Assembly: GCA_041662005.1 (NCBI GenBank)
Contig: JBAZTJ010000105.1
Location: forward strand, 1 to 9,282
Length of the DNA stretch: 9,282 nt
Direction: 5' to 3'
Origin: DATHXC01 sp041662005
Lineage (GTDB): Bacteria; Pseudomonadota; Gammaproteobacteria; Burkholderiales; Methylophilaceae
Under the pieces are notes generated by a model that had not been told where the DNA came from, ran no database searches, and worked only from the letters and a program-made list of their open reading frames with translations. Shown here one piece after another: positions 1 to 5,476 of this stretch. Position 1 is the first letter of the stretch, and every line of letters begins with the position of its first letter. The position numbers and the translations under genes are program-made.

Positions 1-621
1 ACCTCAACACTGGCGACGCGGCCCGCCGGCTACATCGACGCCTGGCAGAGCTACAGCTACGACAGCGGCATGCTGCCGGCATGCCCGGCAGCCGCCGCAG
101 CGGTCGATGGGTTCACGCCACTGCAGGCGGCCAGCGCCTACAGCAATGGCGGTGGCGCCTATGCGCGTCACTGGCTGTCGGCGCAGATGCCGGCGCTGGG
201 CCTGGCGATTGACATCAAGGACCCGGCCAATCTGCAAGGGTACGTCGAGGCCGGGCGCCTGGTGGCGGGCGATTACTGGTCGCCCGCCAACAACCCGGAC
301 TATGGCGCATCGGTGACGATCATGGACGCCAGCACCCATGCCCGGACCGACGCTGGCGATCTGTGGACCGACGTCGGCACGCGTGCGCGCAAGATGCCCT
401 TGCAGCTGAGTGCGCTTCCGGCGGCCGACCGCACGGGGCTGCTCGGCATCGTGCGTCGAAATGGCATGTCCGGCGCCATGCTGGTCAGCCTGTTTCCTGA
501 ATCGGCCGACCTGGAGCTGGAACGTGACCACACCATCTTCGGCAAGCTGTCGTCGGTCTTGGCGATGAGCATTCCGTACTACGAAAACTACGCTATGCCG
601 GTGGAGATCGAGGAGGTTTAA
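1..621 (+). CDS. Phage virion/tail-type protein, C-terminal part (5' end outside window)
   Basis: The reading frame is open from the first base to a TAA at 619-621, so the gene starts left of the window and at least 206 residues are visible. The first internal ATG, at 70, is not a convincing start because the codons before it read as ordinary protein (an IDAWQSYSYDSG segment). The chain looks soluble, with no membrane segment and no signal peptide. Its end, with a FPESADLELERDHTIFGKLS segment and a closing PVEIEEV, resembles the C-termini of tail or virion-associated proteins encoded just before lysis genes in phages of Gram-negative bacteria. That resemblance is from memory, not a search. 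Position supports it: a terminator follows at once, then a lysis cassette. The precise structural role is unknown. Confidence is high that it is a real gene and moderate that it is a virion protein. Confidence 0.7.
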   Translation, partial: TSTLATRPAGYIDAWQSYSYDSGMLPACPAAAAAVDGFTPLQAASAYSNGGGAYARHWLSAQMPALGLAIDIKDPANLQGYVEAGRLVAGDYWSPANNPDYGASVTIMDASTHARTDAGDLWTDVGTRARKMPLQLSALPAADRTGLLGIVRRNGMSGAMLVSLFPESADLELERDHTIFGKLSSVLAMSIPYYENYAMPVEIEEV

Positions 622-645
622 CCGCTGTACCGCTTGCATCACCAC

Positions 646-669
646 AAACCCGCTTCGGCGGGTTTTTTT
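646..669 (+). terminator. Rho-independent terminator after the virion gene
   Basis: A perfect 8-bp stem (aaacccgc 646-653, gcgggttt 658-665) closes a TTCG tetraloop and runs into seven T's (663-669). It lies 25 bp after the TAA of the upstream gene. Only 25 bp separate its T-run from the start of the holin-like gene, which leaves no room for a normal promoter between them. Confidence 0.9.
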
Positions 670-694
670 CATTTCCACCACCTGAAAGGCATCC

Positions 695-1123
695 ATGGCC
701 ATCGAAACGACCGCCGCCGGCGGCGCACTGATTAAAATTTTTGGTATCCCGGTCCTGGCCGGCGCTGCCGCAACCTCACTGGGATTCATGTTCATGTGGC
801 CAAAAACTGCCAAGGAAGCGGGCGTGCGCTTCTTCGTCACCATTCTCTTTTCCGCCCTGATGGGTCCGGCCCTGGTCGTGGTCGTGCGTAACTGGATGCC
901 GGGCCTGTTCGACAGCGCGCGCGCCGTCGCCGTGCTGTACGGCAGCGACCCGGCGCTGGGCTTCTTGTTCATCGCTGCGCCGCTGATGGTGGCGGCCGGC
1001 TTGCCCGCCTGGTGGGTGCTGGGCGCCACGGTGCGCTGGTTCGACAAGCGCCGCGACAAGGACATCGGCGAGCTGGCGCGCGATGCTGCCGCCGTCGTCA
1101 AGGATGTGCGGGGTGGACTGTGA
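695..1123 (+). CDS. Holin-like phage membrane protein (three membrane spans)
   Basis: The 142-residue protein has three hydrophobic stretches, about residues 11-34, 46-65 and 86-112, and then a charged soluble tail (FDKRRDKDIGELARD) at the C-terminus. Small size, three spans and a charged tail fit a class I holin, which forms holes in the inner membrane and lets the endolysin reach the peptidoglycan. The ATG at 695 follows a GAAAGG ribosome-binding site (684-689) at 5 bp. The gene sits directly before an endolysin gene and two spanin genes, and its TGA overlaps the endolysin GTG. I do not recognise a named family from the sequence, so the holin call rests on topology and context. Another small phage membrane protein remains possible. 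I see no dual start motif that would indicate an antiholin. Confidence 0.7.
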   Translation: MAIETTAAGGALIKIFGIPVLAGAAATSLGFMFMWPKTAKEAGVRFFVTILFSALMGPALVVVVRNWMPGLFDSARAVAVLYGSDPALGFLFIAAPLMVAAGLPAWWVLGATVRWFDKRRDKDIGELARDAAAVVKDVRGGL

Positions 1124-1584
1124 ACCTCACCAAGAATTTTACTCTGCAGGAACTGACCGCCTCCGACTGGGCCGCGCGTCACGGCGTCGACAACACGCCG
1201 CCGGCCGTCGTGCTGGCCGAGCTGCAGCGCACGGCCGAGCTGCTGCAGCGCATCCGCAACTACCTGACGGCCAGCACAGGCATCGACACGCCGCTGACCA
1301 ATATCAGCGGCTACCGCTCGATTCCAGTGAATCGGGGCATCGGCAGCAGCGATGGCAGCGACCACGTGCGCGGCTGCGCAGCCGACTTCAAGGCGCTGCG
1401 CATGACGCCGTACCAAGTATGCCAGGCGTTACTGCCGAAATTGGACGAGTTCGGCATCGGCCAGATCATCAACGAACTGACCTGGGTACACGTCAGCACA
1501 AAGATGGTGGCCAAGCCGATCAACCGCATCATCACCATCGACCGCCACGGCACGCGCGCTGGCATCTTGCAGGTGCGGCCGTGA
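1120..1584 (+). CDS. Phage endolysin, M15-family zinc peptidase
   Basis: The protein is 154 residues, starting at the GTG at 1120 that overlaps the holin stop as GTGA. That start begins with MNLTKNFTLQEL, the usual opening of small M15 peptidases; a longer frame from 1012 would run through the holin gene. The family's zinc-site pattern is visible: an SGYRS turn (63-67), VNRGIG (70-75), then SDHVRGCAADF with H82 and D89, and WVHVS with H124. H82, D89 and H124 are the likely zinc ligands and E119 the likely catalytic acid/base. Enzymes of this group cut peptide bonds in peptidoglycan cross-links or stems. There is no signal peptide, so export should depend on the holin. The length fits a single-domain endolysin. 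The exact bond cleaved cannot be read from sequence. Confidence 0.9.
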   Translation: MNLTKNFTLQELTASDWAARHGVDNTPPAVVLAELQRTAELLQRIRNYLTASTGIDTPLTNISGYRSIPVNRGIGSSDGSDHVRGCAADFKALRMTPYQVCQALLPKLDEFGIGQIINELTWVHVSTKMVAKPINRIITIDRHGTRAGILQVRP

Positions 1585-1976
1585 GCGCCCTGGGCGCGTT
1601 GGCGGCCGGCGCCGTCAGTGGTATCTGGAAGGCAGCCGCTATCGTACTGGCCGCCGTGCTGCTGCTGGTGGCCAGCTCCACTGGGACCGGTTGGTGGCTG
1701 GCCGTTGGCGACCGGGATGCTGCGCGCGCGGCGCTGGTGCAGGAGCAAGGCGTAAGCGCTGCGTTGCGCGCGTCAATCAGCGAGCAAAACCGCGCCATCG
1801 ATGGCATGGCCAAGGCAACCCTGGCGGCACAGGAGCGCGGCGCGGCGGCGCAGGCGGCCGCTGCTGCCAAGGGTAAGAAGTACGACGCGGCCCTGGCGCA
1901 AGTCGCTGGCGCGCGCGCCAACACCTGCGACGAGGCTATGCCTGCCGTCAGGCTGCTGCTGGAGGGCGTGCGATGA
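1581..1976 (+). CDS. Rz-like inner-membrane spanin (i-spanin)
   Basis: The product is 131 residues from the GTG at 1581, which overlaps the endolysin TGA as GTGA and has an AGGTG site at 1571-1575. One N-terminal membrane segment (about residues 17-42) is followed by an alanine-, glutamine- and glutamate-rich stretch (about 45-112) likely to form a coiled coil. The tail is short and ends in a TCDEAMP segment with a single cysteine. This is the layout of an i-spanin: inner-membrane anchor plus a periplasmic coil that contacts the outer-membrane lipoprotein partner and fuses the membranes at lysis. The next gene encodes that partner and overlaps by four bases. A longer upstream frame exists but lies in the endolysin gene and is a shadow. 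Sequence similarity among spanins is poor, so the call rests on architecture and position. Confidence 0.8.
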   Translation: MSALGALAAGAVSGIWKAAAIVLAAVLLLVASSTGTGWWLAVGDRDAARAALVQEQGVSAALRASISEQNRAIDGMAKATLAAQERGAAAQAAAAAKGKKYDAALAQVAGARANTCDEAMPAVRLLLEGVR

Positions 1977-2281
1977 AAACACGAAAAACTTTCGATAATT
2001 CGCAATTTCGCAAGTTGGCAATTTCGTGTGTCGTGCTGTTGGCCGGCTGCGGCAGCGCACCGCTGGCGCCGCAGCGGGTCGAAGTTCCCGTCTTTACACC
2101 ATGTGTAAAGGTGGTGCCGCAGCGGCCGGCCTATGAGTTCGACCAGCTGACGCCAGTGGCAACGGATGGCGAGATCGTCCTGGCGCTGGCGCGGGACTGG
2201 CTCCGAGGGCGCCCCTACGAGGCGCAACTGGAGGCGGTGATTGCGGGCTGCACTCATTCAGCGGCCGATGTCGGTCACTGA
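1973..2281 (+). CDS. Rz1-like spanin lipoprotein (o-spanin)
   Basis: The product is 102 residues. The ATG at 1973 overlaps the i-spanin stop (ATGA) and follows a GGAGGG site at 1961-1966. It has a basic N-terminus, a short hydrophobic core (AISCVVLLAG) and a lipobox LLAGC with the lipidated Cys at residue 26. The mature part begins with a proline-rich region (APLAPQRVEVPVFTPC) and ends in a helical stretch (about 64-92) with a late Cys at 93. An outer-membrane lipoprotein directly after an Rz-type gene is the standard spanin partner. It is longer than lambda Rz1 and sits after, rather than inside, the Rz-type gene. Family assignment is from architecture. A stem-loop overlaps its last codons. 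Confidence 0.82.
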   Translation: MKTRKTFDNSQFRKLAISCVVLLAGCGSAPLAPQRVEVPVFTPCVKVVPQRPAYEFDQLTPVATDGEIVLALARDWLRGRPYEAQLEAVIAGCTHSAADVGH

Positions 2282-2285
2282 ATGA
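2254..2285 (+). terminator. Stem-loop at the end of the lysis cassette
   Basis: A perfect 8-bp inverted repeat (tcattcag 2254-2261, ctgaatga 2278-2285) encloses a smaller ccga/tcgg stem (2265-2268, 2271-2274). It overlaps the last codons and TGA of the Rz1-like gene and lies just before the end of the convergent minus-strand gene. No T-run follows on the plus strand, so it could be a weak terminator or an RNA-stabilising hairpin. Confidence 0.4.
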
Positions 2286-2292
2286 ATCCTGC

Positions 2293-2553
2293 CTATTCCG
2301 GACTCTCATCATGCGGTATGTGTGTCCTGATCGCGTCCGTAAGTATCAGCTGATGCGCTAGGGCCGACGCCTCGATTCTTGCAGCTTGATCAGTTCGAAA
2401 ATTGGTGGGGGTCGGAATTTTAATGGCTGGGGAGAACGACGTTCCAGAAAATGCTACAAGAAAAATTAATCCTCGATGGTTGCCTTGTGGTGTTGGATAT
2501 GCACCTAATTGGTAATCATATCCGCCTAGGCAGTATAACCGACTCGTCTCCAT
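2293..2553 (-). CDS. Small protein of unknown function, paralogue of the gene at 3351-3629
   Basis: The product is 86 residues from an ATG at 2551-2553; the site before the start is weak (GGAAAAG, about 4 bp away). I do not recognise a family. Aligned without gaps to the product of 3351-3629 it shares 32 of 75 positions, including GYxYQ near the N-terminus, a central SPxIxIPT, FR, then AAxIEAxALAxxLIxTxAI and a late P. That conservation of pattern argues that both frames are real coding sequence. The first half looks like beta strands and the second half (about 52-75) like one amphipathic helix. There is no signal peptide and no membrane span. It points into the end of the lysis cassette with an 11-bp gap. 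Position between lysis genes and integrase is typical of prophage cargo genes. Confidence 0.6.
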   Translation of the reverse strand: METSRLYCLGGYDYQLGAYPTPQGNHRGLIFLVAFSGTSFSPAIKIPTPTNFRTDQAARIEASALAHQLILTDAIRTHIPHDESPE

Positions 2554-2657
2554 GAGCTTTTCCGTAAAATATGCTTGCGCGACCTAATGTTGGTAGTCAT
2601 TTTTTAATTGTAGGTTACTTGATTGCAATTTCTATTGCAAACTATATGAGCGGCTTA

Positions 2658-2849
2658 ATGCATATTTTTACGAAAGCCCATTGCCCGTGTTCGCCCGCCT
2701 TGCTGCTGAGCGCGTGCGCAAGCCCGCCTTCTGTGCAAGTGCTGGACCTGCCGCCCAGGCCGGTGCCAGTGGCGCCGAAGGAGGCGCTGCAGCCGATACC
2801 GCCAGCGGGCCACTTCCTGACGCAGTTCCGCGAGATATTCAAGCCTTGA
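2658..2849 (+). pseudogene. Decayed nested Rz1-like lipoprotein (second o-spanin)
   Basis: This frame encodes a lipobox-like LLLSACAS followed by a proline-rich stretch (SPPSVQVLDLPPRPVPVAP) and a tail ending GHFLTQFREIFKP, very like small Rz1 lipoproteins. It lies wholly inside a second frame, at +1 relative to it, whose product resembles the end of an Rz protein; this is the lambda-type nested arrangement. The part before the lipobox is poor. The available starts (ATG 2658 or 2646) have no ribosome-binding site and give a hydrophobic core of only about eight residues after a Cys-Pro-Cys. Sequence upstream of about 2672 also turns AT-rich and unlike the gene. I infer loss of the 5' end. A short functional lipoprotein cannot be fully excluded. 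Confidence 0.5.
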
Positions 2850-2938
2850 TCTTGCAGACGGAAGAGGTGGCCGCGACGGGGCAGGCGTGCCAGGCGTTTG
2901 TGAGGGTGAATAGATTAGGGGGAGAGCTGTCCGCATGA
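2672..2938 (+). pseudogene. C-terminal remnant of an Rz-like i-spanin (second copy)
   Basis: The frame is open from 2597 to a TGA at 2936-2938. Its GC-rich part, from about 2672, encodes an alanine- and glycine-rich linker and a C-terminal helical part (LPDAVPRDIQALILQTEEVA, then an ACQAFVRVNR segment), typical of the periplasmic end of Rz proteins. The usual N-terminal membrane anchor and coiled coil are absent. The only start nearby is a TTG at 2681 with no ribosome-binding site. An Rz1-like frame is nested in it at +1. Because an intact spanin pair lies some 400 bp upstream, this looks like a leftover from another phage or a recombination scar. The assignment is from architecture and nesting; residue-level homology was not tested. 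Confidence 0.5.
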
Positions 2939-2963
2939 GCCAGTGCGGACGTCCGCACTGGCT
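2938..2963. terminator. Perfect 26-bp palindrome between convergent genes
   Basis: The half-site agccagtgcggac (2938-2950) is followed at once by its exact reverse complement (2951-2963). It begins on the last base of the plus-strand Rz-remnant stop (TGA 2936-2938) and covers most of the stop of the minus-strand gene (TAG at 2964-2962). A bidirectional transcription terminator is the simplest reading, although neither side has a clear T-run. A dyad binding site is the alternative. Confidence 0.5.
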
Positions 2964-3228
2964 AAGCGCTACAGGACGTTCGCCTTTCAATCGCATCCGG
3001 TAGCGACCATAGCGAGATAACTCTGCGCTCTGCTTGCCGTAGAACTACTCTCAATGCGATATCCATAGGTACGTTGTGACGGCGCATATAGACAATTGCA
3101 TGAACTGCGCCAAGCGCCGCCTCCATATCAATCGCCGAATTGATAATTGCTTCCGACAGAAAATCGATTCTTCGGTTTAAATGCGTGAAATATTTTGGTG
3201 ACAAATCGCTTTTCACTTTACACCCCAT
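2962..3228 (-). CDS. Small protein of unknown function (mostly helical)
   Basis: With the ATG at 3226-3228 the product is 88 residues; a GTG two codons earlier (3232-3234) is the alternative. No good ribosome-binding site precedes either. It starts MGCKVKSDLSPKYFTHLNRR. The middle is strongly helical and amphipathic (a DFLSEAIINSAIDMEAALGA segment and an IALRVVLRQAERR segment). There is no signal peptide, membrane span or zinc motif. I do not recognise it with confidence, but the sequence reads as a real protein and no competing frame on either strand looks better. A TATAAT lies about 60 bp upstream. It lies between the two members of the small paralogous family but does not resemble them. 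The function is unknown; prophage cargo is the most likely category. Confidence 0.5.
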   Translation of the reverse strand: MGCKVKSDLSPKYFTHLNRRIDFLSEAIINSAIDMEAALGAVHAIVYMRRHNVPMDIALRVVLRQAERRVISLWSLPDAIERRTSCSA

Positions 3229-3296
3229 GGTCACAAGGATTGCCAGCTCAAGAAAATATCAAATCCGCAATCATTGTGATATGCGGCAATGCAACA

Positions 3297-3302
3297 ATTA
3301 TA
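3297..3302 (-). promoter_or_regulatory. Possible -10 box for the gene at 2962-3228
   Basis: On the minus strand these bases read TATAAT, in an AT-rich gap between two minus-strand genes, about 65-70 bp before the start of the downstream gene. I find no good -35 hexamer at 16-18 bp, so the assignment is tentative. Confidence 0.3.
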
Positions 3303-3314
3303 TGGCGGTAAATA

Positions 3315-3344
3315 GGTCGGAATTGTATTGAATTGTCACCGACC
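3315..3344. terminator. Stem-loop downstream of the minus-strand gene at 3351
   Basis: The 6-bp arms ggtcgg (3315-3320) and ccgacc (3339-3344) enclose an 18-base loop. Four T's follow on the plus strand; on the minus strand the run is only TATTT. It begins 7 bp after the stop of the minus-strand gene 3351-3629, so it may serve as a weak terminator for it. Confidence 0.35.
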
Positions 3345-3350
3345 TTTTAG

Positions 3351-3629
3351 TCATGCATTCGTTGACGTAACCGGGCGTAAAATGGTGTCTTCAAGAGGTA
3401 GTAGGGCGTCAATTGCACCAGTGTGGATGAGTTCGAGTGCCAAGGCATCTGCTTCAATCTGGGCAGCTCGCTCGGCCCTAAAATGCGCTAGGGTAGGTAT
3501 TTCAATGATGGGGGAGAGTGTTACGCCATTCCGCGAGGTGACCAATATTACGCCCGAGTACAATCCTGCTCCCGTCGAATAAACGCAGACTTGATACTCA
3601 TAGCCTTTAATTTGATGCTTGGCAGTCAT
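3351..3629 (-). CDS. Small protein of unknown function, paralogue of the gene at 2293-2553
   Basis: The product is 92 residues. The ATG at 3627-3629 has a good ribosome-binding site on the minus strand (AGAGGA, 9 bp before it) and a likely promoter just above, which makes this the better supported of the two paralogues. It keeps GYEYQ at residues 9-13, SPIIEIPT at 39-46 and the helix FRAERAAQIEADALALELI at 50-68, and matches the other copy at 32 of 75 gapless positions. The prediction by eye is a small domain of a few beta strands packed on one long amphipathic helix. It has no export signal and no catalytic motif I can name. This resembles the general layout of small beta-strand-plus-helix hypothetical proteins common in Burkholderiales, but I cannot assign a family. 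A role in phage or host biology is unknown. Confidence 0.68.
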   Translation of the reverse strand: MTAKHQIKGYEYQVCVYSTGAGLYSGVILVTSRNGVTLSPIIEIPTLAHFRAERAAQIEADALALELIHTGAIDALLPLEDTILRPVTSTNA

Positions 3630-3657
3630 AGTAGGTGATCCTCTAAGATAGAGAGCG

Positions 3658-3687
3658 ACTATACAGGAAGATCGCTTTAGAGATTAA
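3658..3687 (-). promoter_or_regulatory. Likely sigma70-type promoter for the gene at 3351-3629
   Basis: On the minus strand a TATAGT (3658-3663) lies 18 bp after TTAATC (3682-3687). The -10 box matches the consensus at 5 of 6 bases; the -35 box is weak. Transcription would start roughly 20-25 bp before the start codon, leaving room for the AGAGGA ribosome-binding site. Confidence 0.4.
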
Positions 3688-3778
3688 CTGGATTCCATTC
3701 AAAAAGTTCTGCGTCAAGCATGTGTGTTCGCTCTGGTCGATTCGCCCGTACATTTTTTACTGTACAGCATGTATCGAC

Positions 3779-3807
3779 AAGCTGGCGCCGCCCAGGTGCG
3801 CCAGCTT
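3779..3807 (-). terminator. Stem-loop at the end of the integrase gene
   Basis: Perfect 10-bp arms aagctggcgc (3779-3788) and gcgccagctt (3798-3807) enclose a 9-base loop. The right arm touches the integrase stop codon. No T-run follows directly on the minus strand, so termination may be partial or need Rho. Confidence 0.5.
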
Positions 3808-5207
3808 CAGAGCATCGGCACCGAAATCAGATTGCCCAGCCGCTCACCCAGCGCCGCCCAGGCCGCCCGCTTCTCATCTGCATAGTCGTGCAGCATGTAA
3901 TGCCGCCGCACTTTGCTCCCTGGCAGCACATGGTTTTGGCAGCGGTCAATCAGCTCCAACGAAATTCCCAGCGCCTGCATCATCGTCGCGCCCGTGCGGC
4001 GCAAGTCGTGCGGCGTCCAGGCGCCATTCTTTCCGCCGGCCAGCACCAGGGTATCGTCGCTGCGCCGATTCTTCAGTGGCGCGCGCGGCGTGCCGTCCTT
4101 ATTTTTCTTGAACATCGACTGTCGGTCGCCGACCTGCTTGCTGATCGATTTCCCCTCGATGCTGGCTTCATTGTTCCGGGCCGGGAAACACCAAGCGCTG
4201 TGGCCCGTGCGCGCGTGCAGTTGCTTAAACTGGCCCAGCGCGAACGCCGAAAGGTAGACGGTCAGGTCGGCCACATTGTCCTTGACGTTTTCTTTCGGGA
4301 TGAACCAGGTGCCGGCGGCCAGATCCACATGCTCCCAGCGTGCCTTCGCGGTTTCGCCGACGCGGCACATGGTCGACAGCATGATCCAGATAGCGCGCTC
4401 GGTCGTCGCTTCGAGCGGCTGCTGCACGATGCGCTTGTTCGGTGCGGCGTCGTAATCCGTGTGCATCCTGGCGATGATGGTGTGCAGCTCGCGGATCTCG
4501 TCGGCCGACAGGATTCGATCCCGCATATTGTCGAGGTCATAGTCGGGGCTGACGATCTTGTCGATTTCAATCAGTTCCATCGGATCACCCTCGACCAGCA
4601 GCTTGCGCCACGGCTGCCGCTTGCGGGCCCAGGCGAACATTTGCGTGAGGCTGTTTCGCTGCATCACCGCCGACCTGTTGACGCCTCGTTCGACCATGGC
4701 GCGCAGCACGGCGCGCAAGTGGTGCTCGGTCACGTCCTTGATGGCCACGGCGCCTATAGCCGGCAGCACGTCGGTGGCGAACATGCGCTTGAGCATGGCG
4801 TTGCTATCCTTGCGGCGCACGCCGTCGGTTATCCATGCATCGAACATGTCCTGGACGGTGAGGTTGCCGGCGCGCTGTAATTCGACAGCGGCGAGCTTGG
4901 CTGCGGTCTCTTCCTGGCGCTCGTGCCTGGCCAGCTTCTTTTCGATGGCAGGATTCAATCCTTCCGCGACCTTCATGCGCGCCTCGTCGCGCTTGGACCG
5001 GATGGACGCCAAGCTATCGCCTGGCCAGGTGCCGCACGACACGTCCTTGGATTTTCCATCGAACCGATATCGATAGTAGAAGGAGATACCGATGGTGCCG
5101 TCTGATTTTGCACGCACCCGCCCAAACAGGTTGCCTTCATCACGCAGCACCGCGCCCGATTGGCTTGCTGATACAGCCTCAAGGGCGCGTTGTGTGAGCT
5201 TTGTCAT
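3807..5207 (-). CDS. int: Prophage integrase, P4-type tyrosine recombinase
   Basis: The protein is 466 residues. Residues 1-90 resemble the N-terminal arm-DNA-binding domain of P4-type integrases (an FYYRYRFDGKSKDVSCGTWP segment, then ASIRSKRDEARMKVAEGLNP). Residues about 115-205 fit the core-binding SAM-like domain (LTVQDMFDAWI). The catalytic domain follows, with R282 in MCRVGE, K305 in IPKENVK, H400 and R403 in TPHDLRRTG, H426 in QNHVLPGSKV and the nucleophile Y437 in RRHYMLHDY, so the catalytic set is complete. It should integrate and excise the prophage at the tRNA-Pro site lying 182 bp beyond its start. The gene reads away from the attachment site, the usual layout. The ATG at 5207 gives MTKLTQRAL, a normal start for the family, although its ribosome-binding site is weak. 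Confidence 0.95.
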   Translation of the reverse strand: MTKLTQRALEAVSASQSGAVLRDEGNLFGRVRAKSDGTIGISFYYRYRFDGKSKDVSCGTWPGDSLASIRSKRDEARMKVAEGLNPAIEKKLARHERQEETAAKLAAVELQRAGNLTVQDMFDAWITDGVRRKDSNAMLKRMFATDVLPAIGAVAIKDVTEHHLRAVLRAMVERGVNRSAVMQRNSLTQMFAWARKRQPWRKLLVEGDPMELIEIDKIVSPDYDLDNMRDRILSADEIRELHTIIARMHTDYDAAPNKRIVQQPLEATTERAIWIMLSTMCRVGETAKARWEHVDLAAGTWFIPKENVKDNVADLTVYLSAFALGQFKQLHARTGHSAWCFPARNNEASIEGKSISKQVGDRQSMFKKNKDGTPRAPLKNRRSDDTLVLAGGKNGAWTPHDLRRTGATMMQALGISLELIDRCQNHVLPGSKVRRHYMLHDYADEKRAAWAALGERLGNLISVPML

Positions 5208-5235
5208 TTTTATAAAGGGTCGGAAGTAGTGGATC

Positions 5236-5259
5236 TTTACCCCTACATTTACCCCTACA
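5236..5259. repeat. Two tandem 12-bp repeats, candidate integrase arm-binding sites
   Basis: The unit tttacccctaca occurs twice head to tail (5236-5247 and 5248-5259), without mismatch. It lies 29 bp upstream of the integrase start and 130 bp from the tRNA core. Short direct repeats between a P4-type integrase gene and its attachment core are the expected form of arm-type sites. A role in integrase autoregulation is also possible. Confidence 0.55.
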
Positions 5260-5313
5260 GTTTATTGAACTCGCATTGTATCTCTTGGAACTTTATGCAA
5301 CTTGAATAATTTT

Positions 5314-5326
5314 TAAGTTATTGATT
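5314..5326 (-). promoter_or_regulatory. IHF consensus site in the attachment arm
   Basis: On the minus strand these bases read AATCAATAACTTA, a full match to the IHF consensus WATCAANNNNTTR. The site lies between the tandem repeats and the tRNA core, where an IHF bend would bring arm sites to the core. The surrounding DNA is AT-rich, so a chance match cannot be excluded. Confidence 0.45.
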
Positions 5327-5389
5327 TTAATTGATAAAATGTGCAATAAGTGTCCTCATTGGAATCTCGTGGAATCATCATTTTTTCAC

Positions 5390-5434
5390 ATGGGGTGCAT
5401 GGGGTCGGAAGTTCGAATCTTCCCGTCCCGACCA
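5390..5434 (+). tRNA. 3' half of tRNA-Pro(GGG), prophage attachment site
   Basis: From the anticodon loop onward the sequence is a regular tRNA: loop ATGGGGT (5390-5396, anticodon GGG at 5392-5394), 3' strand of the anticodon stem GCATG, variable loop GGGTC, T-arm GGAAG/TTCGAAT/CTTCC (5407-5423), acceptor strand CGTCCCG (5424-5430), discriminator A and CCA (5432-5434). The GGG anticodon, G at position 72 and A at 73 fit bacterial proline tRNA. No D-arm or 5' acceptor strand lies upstream, so this is only a half gene. It is best read as the chromosomal 3' part displaced by the prophage, with the reconstituted full gene at the far prophage end. Identity with the phage core should begin near 5389. 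Confidence 0.85.
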
Positions 5435-5450
5435 TTAGAATTAAAGACTT

Positions 5451-5476
5451 AGGCCACTCTTCGGAGTGGCCTTTTT
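5451..5476 (+). terminator. Terminator downstream of the tRNA-Pro 3' end
   Basis: A perfect 9-bp stem (aggccactc 5451-5459, gagtggcct 5464-5472) has a TTCG loop and is followed by T's to 5476. It lies 16 bp after the CCA of the tRNA fragment, as expected for a tRNA transcript terminator. It supports the view that this side of the junction is host DNA. Confidence 0.9.

Noticed and set aside
4..1416. 470-codon minus-strand open frame across the virion, holin and endolysin genes
   Set aside because: Antisense shadow of high-GC genes; arginine-, alanine- and glutamine-rich with no domain, and all three plus-strand genes are well supported.
3720..4880. 386-codon plus-strand open frame opposite the integrase
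   Set aside because: It lies antisense to a complete integrase with all catalytic residues; its translation is histidine- and arginine-rich shadow sequence.
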